From Gnetum montanum (Eukaryota; Streptophyta; Gnetopsida; Gnetales; Gnetaceae), in contig MNCI01001492.1 of NCBI GenBank assembly GCA_015680685.1, forward strand, positions 244,347-292,113: a DNA stretch of 47,767 bases, written 5' to 3'. The position numbers and the translations under genes are program-made. The notes under the pieces are model-generated. The model did no database searches, had not been told where the DNA came from, and saw only the letters and a list, made by a program, of their open reading frames with translations. Position 1 is the first letter of the stretch. Each line of letters opens with the position of its first letter. Positions 31,372 through 41,793 of the stretch are shown piece by piece.

Positions 31372-32873
31372 TGAAACACCCCAAAATTCGAAGACATTCT
31401 TGCTTCACCAGGCCTTTGCAATTCGTGCAGCATTATGGTAGTTCTTTAGGAGATGGATGCTTTGATTTTCGAACTATCCGCTTCAGCAAGTTTTCTAAGT
31501 TAAGGATTCTTGCTATGCTACGCTACGCCACATAGCGTAGCAAACTTTAGAAGACATTTGCAAAAGCACAATACTACACTACGCTATGCTATGCCAGCAT
31601 AGCATAACATAGCAAAAGCTAGACGATCGGTCCCCTTGCTCGACTGCAAATCCTTCAACAATGTCTTCTTCCTTCAGAAAGCAATGGACTTGGCTAAATC
31701 AAGTCATGTTTGCTGCTATGCTACGCTAAGCTACAAGGTGCAGCAAGGCGTAGCAATTCTATAGAAGTGACAGAAGGTAATTCGAAGGGCATGATTAGCA
31801 AGTTTGCAAATTTCTCAGTGCAGAAGATAAAGTTTGCAGATTGGCGATGTTTTTGTGACTAAGGATAGTTGCTATGCTATGATATGCTATGTAGCGTAGC
31901 ACAACGCAACAAGTCTATGACAGATAGTTAGCATACTTTGAAGATCTTCAATGCATGCGGCAAAACACAACGCAAATTCTCGCTTCATCCAGCGGCTACG
32001 CTACACTATGCTGCGTAGTGTAGCACAGTGTAACAAGATGCTACACCACACCAAACATGCTATGCTACAAGGCATGGCAAGACATGGCAAGCAGTTGCAC
32101 GACATCAATGCACTTTACCTAATTGCACCATTTCTCTGACAGCGTAATTACAACATGGCAAACTCATAATTACGATGTGGCAGGCTCACCCAACGATCAT
32201 GAAGGCACATGTAGCATAGACAGGTCAGCATAGGCCCAAGGCATGTGGCATTCAAACCACATCTTTCATGTGCCCTTGGTCCTATAAATACCCCAATGAG
32301 TGATGTTTAAACTCTCTCTCTCTCTCTCTTCCAGCTCTCTGGCCCTTTGGTTCTCTTTGGCTCTCTCTAGCATTGTAAGCTTTCTGTTTAACACTGTGAA
32401 TAGTTAGCATTCTCAGTTGGCATTCTCATTTTATTCTCTTGTACCATCGTGGTAGTACCTTGCATTGTTAATGCTGGAGTCTGCATTTAAGCTCACAGCC
32501 CTCTGGCTCTACACGTCTTGGTTACACTCGGGATTTCTGCACTTCCTAGCGCTGTGCAACTGATTGTACCCATCTTGACAGAGTGAGGTCATAACTTCGA
32601 AGTGGTGCATATTTTCTAATTGCATTTTACATTATCTCTTGTTTACTATTGCATTTTACATTGTTTTCTATCTCTTTTTCATTTTTCTTTAAATCACACA
32701 TTGCAAAAGGTTATATAGACATCGACTACGTCCCTGTCTGATTGACCAGACCATTCAGGGCACCTCGTTTTCGTCCCCTTCCAGCACGGCCCTCCCATGG
32801 AAACGGGGTCAAGACCGTGGTCAGTCAATGACCACTCAGTGTTTTCCAGCTACTAACATTTTCGATCGCTAAA
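31372..32873 (+). repeat. 5' LTR of element E
   Basis: Begins TGAAACACCCCAAAATTC, like the LTRs of N. TATAAATA lies at 32283-32290, followed by a (TC)n run (32311-32330). The end is placed at about 32873 by alignment with N (CTAAA where N has TTACA), so it is uncertain by several bases. The U3 carries a cluster of palindromes built from TGCTACGCTA (31511-32075). Confidence 0.75.
31511..32075. repeat. Cluster of GCTACGCTA/TAGCGTAGC palindromes in U3 of E
   Basis: Perfect hairpin arms: TGCTACGCTA (31516-31525) with TAGCGTAGCA (31533-31542), loop 7; ATGCTATGC (31586-31594) with GCATAGCAT (31597-31605), loop 2; GCTACACTA (32000-32008) with TAGTGTAGC (32016-32024), loop 7. Imperfect copies lie at 31711-31754 and 31870-31905. 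All are upstream of the TATA box, in the promoter part of the LTR. Confidence 0.85.
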
Positions 32874-32880
32874 GTCTTTC

Positions 32881-32898
32881 TGGTGCTAGAAGGAGGGC
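32881..32898 (+). promoter_or_regulatory. Candidate primer-binding site of element E
   Basis: TGGTGCTAGAAGGAGGGC begins with the TGG expected of a tRNA 3' end complement, seven bases after the LTR, and AGAAGGAGGGC recurs after the LTR of element N. I cannot name the tRNA. Confidence 0.5.
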
Positions 32899-33359
32899 CT
32901 TTTGGTGCCTTTTCCATGTGTCATGGTAGTCTTGTAAGCCTTCTGCACCCCGATGGGCATTAGCATAAACTTAACACCCTTTTGCTGTTTTTTATGCGTC
33001 GTGTGGTGCATATTGATCACCTCGATGGTTCCTCAGGAACCCTACAAGACATAAAGCCTCTGGTTTCCAGTTAACTTGCCTTCCTTTTTACGATAGTCTT
33101 GCATTCATTTTGTACCCTATCACGTACTAGTGTAAACGTGACACCCTTTTGCGGTTGTTTACACATCGTGTGGTACAAACTGGTCACCTCGACAGTTCCT
33201 CGGGAGCCTATCAAGACATAAAGCCTTCTTTTTGGTCACTTGTCAACCCCTTTGCTCTTTTCATTCGCAAAACTGTTTCACTTTCAAAATTCTTTGCTTT
33301 TTCTATTTGCAAAAATGCCTAGTGTTTTTCTATTTACAAAACTGTCTAACTTAGTAGCA

Positions 33360-36180
33360 ATGGCTTCCGCAACTACCGCTGCTAACACCTTCAACGTGGA
33401 GGTTCCCATCATGGTTCAAGGCACCATCGGTGCTGAAAAATCACTAAACGCAATGCTGGAAACACGTCGATCCCTCAGGATCCAAAAATGAGGACGTGAG
33501 GGCTTGGCCCAGCAACACAAGCGTTATAACTTCCTTTGTGCAAAGGTTCAGGAGAACCTGCGTTTGGATGTACACGAATTCAAGAGAAAATGTAGCTTCG
33601 AGTTCACTTACTGTGATGGGAAGGAATTTTTTCCCACTCCTGACGTTTCCATACCTTTGACATAAGAAAACCAAATCTAGTTGGCTAGGCTTAGGGAGCA
33701 ATAGGACATAGCGTCCAACCAGGATGACGCCTTTCAAGATGGACAGGAGGAACTCGATTCCTAATCTGATGCAGGAGGTCAAGCCAACCTCGTTCCTATC
33801 CCTCCTACCTAGTCCTTCTAGGCCAACTCGTTCTCTGTCACTGTTCCCTTTGCCATCACGCCTATGCTTCTGCAACCTACAACTACAATCGCGATGGGTA
33901 GGCATGCCACATTCCCGATGTATCATCGTCCTTATTCCCCTATTTCATTTGCAGCAACCATGCCTCCACAAACTGTTCATCAGCATATTCCTATAGCGCA
34001 TAACACACCAATCACAGCTACCCTGCTGCATGTTCACACTATACCTACTTCACAATCATATGCAACTTCCATGTTAATTCCTACGTTCACGTCTATTCCA
34101 CCCACTGTGGCAGGCCCAGGTTCGTCCACATGGTGAACCCCCATTCGCTTCTTCACCTATTCTACAACCATCGCAGATGTCTCACTATGTTTGCCCTCAA
34201 ACCTACCAAGCTCTGCAAATGGTACAACCTAACATGGGACTATGGTCTGTTCCGCCGGTAGCACAAGCGGTCTATCCGGCGGCTCAAGCCATGGTTGCTG
34301 CTTCAACAGCACCACCTATCGGGTGGTGGACAGCGTAAGTAGCATCATTCGCAGGGGTGGTCCCAACGGTACCACCGATGGGTCAAACCGCTACCCCTGC
34401 CACACCACAGGTGGGAGTTGCTTCGGTAGTTCCCTAATCGCCCACAACGTCGTAGGGCCTGGATCAAGTATTCCAGCTTATCTAAACACTCGTTGAGGAA
34501 ATAAAATGCCTCAAAGCTGTTAGGTCTGACATAGTACAAGTCATGGACTTTTACCAGGATGACCCCATCAGCCCTGCAATCCCTGCTCTGACGTTAGCCC
34601 CAGGGATGTCTCTCTCGCACTTCACAAAATATGATGGGGAGGGGGATCCCAACACGCATCTAGTTACCTTCAGATCTGAATCTCTTTTGTTGCAACAATG
34701 GCCACACATGATCATTCATGTCTTCGCTATGTCCTTAGCCAAGAAAGCCTTAGATTTGTATTGCACACTTCCGCGATCATCCATTTCAACTCTGGAAGAG
34801 CTTCTAACCTAGTTTGTGACCAGCTGATGAGCATGAAGTAGGAGCCTCTGAAACCAGTCCAAAAATTCATCTAGCACTGGAGCGCAACTCTTAACAAAAT
34901 CCTCGAGCCCATCGCAGAAGCCCACTTACTAGCCATCTTTAAGGGCACAGTGAACGACTTTATCGAGTCTAAACTATACTACCTCGCCTCTCACACCCTT
35001 AGTCAAGCCTTCGCTTAGACTAAGAGTATACAGGATGAGCCTGAGGCAAGCAAAGACCCGACCTACATCACTTACAAAAACACATTCACAAAGAAGGACA
35101 AGGGTAAGGCCCCAACAACCATAGTGGCCGCTGTGGTGACCGAGGCCAAGTCTAGACCTAGCAACAACGGTAACAAGAATAACAAGAAATCGACTGTACC
35201 TGCAACTAACATCATTCCTAAATAGGGCAATGCACTGCAACCTTTGATGCCTGCACCTGAGATGTCTGTGCAACCCAAGCCAAACTTTGAGCACAAAGAT
35301 TGCTCAAAGTACACCCCACTACCTCTCAAGCCTTCAAAACTTCTGAAGAAATTGTTGGTGGCGGGGCACATGCAATACAAATAAATGTCGCAAGAAGCAA
35401 TCAGTAGACATCAACGCTACTACGAGCTCCTTAGGAACCCCTCTTTGGCCCTGCCAAATGAGCCCCCAGTTCTTAAGGGTTTTAGGTTGGATAGGTTTTG
35501 CGACTACCACCAATAGTGTGGTCACAACATGGATTACTATCTCACGTTGCAAGATGACATCTAGAGATTGATTGACCAGGGAAAACTGGTGTTGGATGAA
35601 AGCAACCTTTTATGTCCCGAAAACCAATCTATGCATGTCTACACAGACCCCCTCAATTCCAACAATGCCGGTTACGTCATCAATGCCATCAACATTGACA
35701 GGGATCCTAGGCCACCCCAACATCCACTCGTGATCCATGTGCCTTAGAGTAGTGCACCAGCGCCATGAGTGGCTAATCAAAGCTCGCAACAGCCGTTCAT
35801 CCTGAAAGTCCCTCCGCGGACATCCATCTTAGCACCACTTGTTGGCAAAACCGTGCCACTTTGCCCGCTAACACCGTTAGCTCCTTTCATCATTAGGGGG
35901 CCGACTCCTTGGACAACCCCTGCCCAGCATAAAATAGCTAAACAACCTACTCATCCTAAAAAATGAGAAGTACGCTTCATAGGCGAGATGTCGAGAGGAG
36001 GTACCGCCCCTAGTACTTCCAAGCCTACGTCTCCACCCCTTACATCTATACTTTCTTCACCAAAGATGAATGTTGCCACAACCACATAGTCTGCACTGCC
36101 TTGTCAAAAAGGTTCTGAATCGAGACCCAAAGTCACCCCCTTTGGAAAATTCATTTTCTGGGATGAATCGAAGAGGAGGA
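33360..36180 (+). pseudogene. Degenerate Tat-like gag (element E)
   Basis: Starts at ATG 33360-33362 (MASATTAANTFNVEV). The N-terminal region (to about 33700) has YNFLCAKVQENLR and an in-frame TGA at 33490. A proline/threonine-rich region (33750-34140) follows, then the capsid core from 34543 (MDFYQDDPIS, LSHFTKYDGEGDPNTHLVTF, KKALDLYCTLP, HLLAIFKGTVNDFIESKLYY). A knuckle-like motif at about 35499-35545 (CDYHQ, then GHNMDYYLTLQDDI) has Tyr where the last Cys is usual. A 40-bp deletion relative to N near 34820 shifts the frame. Role: particle protein and RNA packaging. It is broken but better kept than in N; most stops derive from CAG, CGA or TGG. Confidence 0.8.
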
Positions 36181-37095
36181 AAGTGTTAAAACGAGGGGTA
36201 GCCAAGACCTTCTAGATGCCCTCACCTAGGTCAAGCAAGCTCTAAAGCAGAAAAACGCTACACTAAGCTTGTACAACCTAATCATGACATTGGTACCCCA
36301 CTGCGAGGCTCTAATCCATGTGTTGATGGCAATTCCGGTCAATGAGAACATGCCAGCGGAAGAGGAAGCAATCCACTCGGTTATGCTTCCCTCTGTACCC
36401 ATGAAGCCTGCGCCATCCCAATTGACTTTCAGTACCGACGCTATTAGGGAAGATCCTGAAAGGGGTCAAGTGACTGCGGCACCCCTCGTCATCACAATTT
36501 GAGGTCGGCCAACGCCGAATCCGAAGGGTACACAGTGATGATGGGGCTGCCACGAACGTCATCCCTTTCCCTAGTGTGGACAAGTTGGGTTTGGTCGACC
36601 AGATCAAACCCACGATGACGTTGTGTCTAAGGTCATTCAACGTGGCACGCGTCCTGGTGAAGGGCACAGTTCACATGGACTTCGTAGCAGGGGACCAGTT
36701 CCCCACAAATGCAACATTCATCGTCATCGAAGAAATGCCCAGGTTTAACCTGATCTTGGGGAGATCATGGTTAGCGCAACTTAGGGCTGTCTCCTCGCCT
36801 ATACATTAGGAAATCCACCTACCATACGTAGGAAGGGAGGTGGTGATTTGTGGTGATGAAGTAGCAACACAAGTAATCAGTAACATAGACATGGAGTAGG
36901 GCTTAGAGGTCACAACCTTTGAGAATGAAGCACCTGCTCACGCACGCATTTTTCATCCAATGGAAGAATCAGCCCAGCAAGCTAACCTCCAAATCGAAAA
37001 TGCATGGGTTAAGTTGCCCTTCCAAGCAAGGGACAATGATATGAACGAGGGCCCTAGTGAAACACCTCAACTTTACGTTATGATAAACCCATGAT
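36181..37095 (+). pseudogene. Aspartic protease of element E
   Basis: A linker containing LSLYNLIMTLVPHCE (about 36265-36310) precedes a retropepsin with active-site loop SDDGAATNVI (about 36527-36560), VLVKGTVHMDF and the C-terminal FNLILGRSWLAQL (about 36742-36780). A frame break lies just before the active site. After the protease the frame continues through an acidic tail to TGA at 37093-37095, with no RT following. The same end point in N suggests that the gag-protease-only structure is ancestral to both elements. Confidence 0.8.
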
Positions 37096-37578
37096 GGGTT
37101 AAGAGGCAGCTACGCATAGCATAGCAACCCTATTGCTTCCTGCTCGGTTGCCATCCCTTGTATATTCATCGCTTCTTCGCTTTGTTAGAATGCCATGCTT
37201 TTGACATGCTACGCTATGGCCCGAAATAGCCTAAAACTAGCATCGTTGCTTTCTATTTTGTTAACATGCCATCCCTTTGGCATGTTACACAATGGCCCGA
37301 AACGCCCTAAAACTAGCAAGAGCTCGAAACAGCCTAAAACTAGCAATGGCCTGAAATGGCCTAAAACTAGCAATGAAAGCATAGCATGCCAACAAACACA
37401 AACTACAACATAGCATGAGCATCAACACAGTAAAGNGAAAAATTTACACGATACATAAGTTAACGCAAAACCAATTTCTTTTCTGAAGTTTTTCATTTCA
37501 TTTAAAAATTTCACCTGTTGACAATGTTTGCAAAAATTTTACAAGATTTCAAAATTTCAAAAAGAAGCTCTCATGCGG
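37096..37578. repeat. Non-coding repeat zone of element E
   Basis: Contains four words of the form GGCCCGAAAYRGCCTAAAACTAGCA (about 37209-37370), a form also seen at 14205 in N, plus CATGCTACGCTATGG and AGCATAGCAACC words. A 46-bp stretch at 37390-37435 is repeated exactly at 37746-37791, and an undetermined base stands at 37436. Confidence 0.75.
37390..37435 (+). repeat. Exact 46-bp direct repeat, copy 1
   Basis: Identical over 46 bases to 37746-37791; starts CAACAAACACAAACTACAAC and ends CAGTAAAG. The base right after it is N. Confidence 0.95.
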
Positions 37579-40500
37579 TCATGGGTTATCTTTGTTTGCA
37601 TCATCCTCACTGTTCGCCCTTGCTTCATCTACTTTTGCATCACCTTCCCCTGTGTTGTCCTCAGCTGGTTCTTCATTCTTTCCCTCTATGGGCCTTGCAC
37701 CCTCATCTAGAGCCTGCATCATAGGAATGAAGTAATTAGCTAGGGCAACAAACACAAACTACAACATAGCATGAGCATCAACACAGTAAAGCAACTAACC
37801 TAAGAAGGGCTTGCTTCTGTATCAAAGGGTATTTGGTCTAAACCGAGCTTGAGGCAACACCAAACCTCCTCTACCATGATGTCCATCCAACGCCTGTTGC
37901 TAGGTTCAGCATTTGTAGTAGTAGCTCTCTCCCTTTCGATGGTCGTCCATCTTGGAGGTCCTGGGAAAAAGGAGATGGTTGCGATCTCTCATGTGGGAAG
38001 GTCCACTTTCAAGTTAGGAGATTCTATAACCTTTACCTGCTCTTTGAACTTGGCATACGCCTTTGAAGCATCGATGGCATTTACGAATGCTTCATACGTA
38101 AACACCTCCATAGCAACGCCTTTGTACAATTTTCGATGGGTGTCATTCTCCAACTTATACATGTGTTTGTCATTTCTCTGGGATTGCCCCCATTCAAAAA
38201 CCTTGATGCTAAAATCTTTCATATCTTGACACTTCTTGGCTAGCAAGTTCATTTGCATTTGTTGTTCGATTATCTCGTGAGTGGATTCTACGTTCTGATG
38301 CATGATAGTCCAAAACCTAGTGTAGTCTTCTATAGCCGTGCGCCAGTCCTCATTATTAGTGTCACGGGTTATGAGGAACTCGTTCCTCGACCTGAGATCC
38401 TCCACCTTAGCGACTAGGTCAGCCTCTCTTTGCTCAATCCTTTGGACTCGTTTCCATAGGTCCTCGTTGGCGTGCTTATACTCCCACAAGGAGCGCACCA
38501 AGTAAAAAATGCATTTGCAAGCCTCATCGAACATGCGACGAGGCACCTCGATCACTTCAGGTGAGAGTGTAGGCACGACGCCAACTTTCATAAGTCGTGC
38601 CGGGTCCCATTTGAGCCGAGAGGCTACCATAACGCAGAGAGCATAGCAATCGTGTTAGCTTAGCAGGATAAACGAACTCAAAATTTTTTAGCATAACAAC
38701 ATACGAGCACTTAACACTACTACTTACCCATGTCAGGGTCCGCCTGCTGAAGTTGCTTGATCATGTCGTTAACAAGTCCCTATATGAACGTAAACTTGTT
38801 AGGGATCGCGGTCCATGACCCTGCACGAATCGGAGGAGGTCTTGCGGCATCAGCAGTAGCATCTATTACATGACTAAGCATATCTGCGATGCCCAAAATG
38901 GACTATGATAAGGCAGACGTATTGCTGAATTCACCAACGTCTGACTACGGCCTCTCTTCTTACTGATGCAAGAAGATGGCGGTAGCCTTGGTAGAAGGCC
39001 CTAGCAAGTATACACTAGCCCCTTCCTCATGCGTTGGTGCCTTTCCTTTTAGGAGACCAACATCCTTTTTATTCAAGGGAGTTGCCTCTTCATTGGTGGG
39101 AGGATGCTCCCTAATGACAAGAGCCTTTGCCCTAGCAACAGGAGCTCATTTATTCCTGATTGGAGCCCTTTACTTCGAGACTGGGGCCTCTGTGTCTTTA
39201 TTTGTCACCCCCATCTCAGGGGCCGACACTTCCTCATCGCCTTCTTCTTCTTCTTCTTCTTCCTATGCAAAGAAGCATGTTCACATTAATCCAAAACAAG
39301 TTAGCTCAGAGCAGGTGCTACGCTACGCTACACCATGTAGCGCAACAAACAATAACAAAGTAAGCATTACACAAAAGCATTTACCAATGGGGGGTTGCAT
39401 CCTTTGTAGCTTAAGCTGCAGTCTTCGTCCCTCCTCTTCCTCCATAGGAAGGGTTTCCCTGGTTGGGGGAGGCCTCTTTCTTTGCAACTCCTTGGGCACA
39501 ATCTCAGCTATGAAACGCTCCCCCCACGTCGCACTATCGGCTATTGCAGGGGGCGTCTCTCCTAAGCTGTCTTGGCCACGAACGTTGCGAGTTGCTCGAT
39601 CCTTGGTCATTAAAGAAAATGACTCCCTGATTATTTCTGGGGGATCTTGGGCCCGTGTGGTCTGGAGGATTTGGAAAATATATGGTCTAGAAATCTGGTT
39701 GCGATTTTGCATGACCTAGACTCCATTCTCCTGAACCACCAGAAACTTCGCGAAGCACTTTAGATAGCCTATGTAGAAGGCATAGTGTATGTTGGAGCGG
39801 GACTCTGTTTTTTGACAGAGCCCCAAAATCTCAGCTTGCAAGCCTTTACACAGGAAACTGGCCTAGTTATAACGGACCCCTTTTTCCAGAACCTTCTGCA
39901 TTATCCAGGCTTGCTCAAGCCCCAAGACGTTCCCTTGGGTAAGCAGTTGGGGAAATGTGCAAGCACGGAAGATGGGCTAAATCTCCATGGCGGGTCCATC
40001 CTTCAGCTTATCCATGGGGAGCCCTTTTTGCTTCTTAACAAGCCCCAACCATTCCTGAATATCTTTCTTCTGAAGGATCAACTCCTTCTTGCCCTTCAAC
40101 CCTATGAGGACGCCATCGGCAAGAACATCAAATAGGTCTGTAAATAGCAAGTCATTGATTTTAGTGACCACCCGCATGCCGCGTATGTGCACGCTGAAGT
40201 GGCCTACCCTTTTAGAAAAAGAGTTGACTAGGGAAAGCATCTCTGCGGCAGGAACGCTCGGATTTGGGGCCATGAACAGATCCATGAGCCCCGCCTTTTA
40301 GATGTTTTGGACCAAGGAGTCCAAGGCCTCATGGTTTAGCCAGCGCTGGCTTGCTTCTAATTCAGCATATTTGAAATAGATGTTTGCCCCCTGCGTATTG
40401 GCAGTTATCACCGTCACCTCCTGGGGCTTCTTCACCCTTGCAATAGTTTTCACAAAAATGCTTAGCATAAAAACCAAGAAAATACAAGGATTGCAAAAAC

Positions 40501-41368
40501 ACTTGAGCATGCAACACTTATTGTTTAGCCCACTGGGCCTATATGGTGATGGGAACAGGGGGAGTTCAACTAGAACTTCTTCAACTGTGATCGGCTTGAA
40601 GGGTTATGCCCACTCCTCATCTAGCCAACCCTTCCCCTTGCACTGATTATAGGGAAGATGATACGTGCCTGGATAGGTGTGGTATTCTCCCTCGCACTGA
40701 CAGATCACACCCGCTCGCAGGTTCTCAGCAGAAGAGAACTCCTATAGGGCTAGTTGTGCTATAGCTAGTAGACCTGGTCGGTCATGAACCCCATCATCGT
40801 TGATGAAGAACTTGGTAGCAAACACATACTATTAGTATTCGGCCAATATGGCCAGCGTTGCACAACACAGCAGAGCAAGGTTGCAAAACTCACCCGCCAA
40901 CACAATAGATAGTCCCTTGTGGGTTCTGGAAGCACGTCACCATGTAATGTGCGAGGAATAATGTGTTGAAACAGTGGTAGTAGCTGTATTTAGGCATGTC
41001 CCAGATCTAGGCTAAATGCCTTAACCATGTTGAGCGTTGGCTAGATCCCTCTCCTTGCCTGCTCATAATTGCCCTGTCGGTCAAAAATCTTAGAATGCCC
41101 CGACCTCCCCCAGGCAATATGGCTTCTATTATGTCGGCTGCCTCCTCCTCCTCTAGAGAGGACCAAATGATCACACTAAAGTGGTCGAGGAAGAATTGTA
41201 GGAAGTCCTGTGCCCCTTTCCTGAACCGGACCCCTCGCTCTCCCATACGTATCTGGGGAGGAGGAGCATTGGCCACAGGTCTGCTTACATGACATAGGAT
41301 CCCTTTGATCTCTAAAATAATCAGGATTGGTCTTATTCCCACCTTGCACAATGTAACCTGCGAGTGTT
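37579..41368 (-). pseudogene. Antisense intron-containing gene in element E, FCP1-like N-terminal region
   Basis: A minus-strand series of long open segments separated by short, splice-bounded gaps. Segment 1 (41368-40893, one stop) has ILEIKGILCHV, then FRKGAQDFLQFFLDHFSVIIWSS and NPQGTIYCVGG, resembling the FCP1/NIF branch of HAD phosphatases; the DLNG-type nucleophile Asp is Glu here. Segment 2 is 40829-40530; segment 3 (about 40445-39377) includes GLMDLFMAPNPSVPAA; segment 4 (39265-38730) begins with poly-Glu; segment 5 (38620-37803) is a coiled coil (LWKRVQRIEQREADL). The last segment (37711-37579) is acidic and ends at TGA 37581-37579. Donor/acceptor pairs include GTGAGT at 40892, GTAAGT at about 38728 and CAG before 37711. 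Segments 4 to 5 and 5 to 6 join in frame. A few stops suggest a recent pseudogene or a tolerated decayed copy. Confidence 0.5.
37746..37791 (+). repeat. Exact 46-bp direct repeat, copy 2
   Basis: Second copy, lying within a predicted minus-strand intron (about 37802-37712). Confidence 0.95.
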
Positions 41369-41737
41369 AGCATCATGTCTAAGAGCAATACGCACAACTT
41401 AACAATACCTAGCAGAATATACATATAGCATAGCGTAACCCTTTCGACACATAGTGTAACAAAAACATGAAAGCAGTAGCACAACAAAAATAGCCTAGCG
41501 TAGCAACAAAGCAATCAACCCTAACAAGGTGATTAACGATACGCTTAACCAAACATGTGTCGCACTCTCGCATCATGCACAGCCCGACCTTCCCGAAGGT
41601 CCTACGTCACACCTTTCGAAGGGCATGTAACTTAAACTGTGTGGACCCCCGCGATTATGATAATCATGGTGGCAGCAGTTTAAGCTACCTTGCATGCAAT
41701 GATGGCATAATGTTTGGGCATCCGCTGCGGCCAAAAC
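41369..41737. other. Element E remnant upstream of the antisense gene
   Basis: Looks like intron or promoter sequence of the antisense gene: a CAG acceptor sits at about 41369 on the minus strand, and AGCATAGCGTAAC (41428-41440) and TAGCCTAGCGTAGCAAC (41491-41507) repeat the LTR palindrome word. No further exon is recognised. It ends at the caulimovirid junction. Confidence 0.4.
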
Positions 41738-41793
41738 GGCAATAGAGGCGATGCGAAGGCAATAGAGGCATTTTATTACCTTGCATTTTATTA
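41738..41793. repeat. Stacked short direct repeats at the element E/caulimovirid junction
   Basis: GGCAATAGAGGC occurs at 41738-41749 and 41758-41769; GCATTTTATTA occurs at 41768-41778 and 41783-41793. The pattern resembles filler DNA from microhomology-driven end joining. Confidence 0.8.

Larger units (their letters stand above)
31372..41737 (+). mobile_element. Partial gag-protease LTR retrotransposon E with antisense gene
   Basis: 5' LTR, primer site, gag and protease in the order and with the sequence motifs of element N, followed by about 4.3 kb that holds an antisense, apparently multi-exon gene instead of RT and integrase. No 3' LTR is found; the element ends where caulimovirid sequence begins (41738-41793 junction). 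CpG dinucleotides are much better kept than in N, so E looks younger. Tat-lineage elements such as maize Grande are known to carry antisense ORFs in this position; the equivalence is an inference. Confidence 0.75.

Noticed and set aside
39241-39262. CTT triplet run as a microsatellite locus
   Set aside because: On the minus strand it codes for a poly-Glu segment of the antisense gene; kept there instead.
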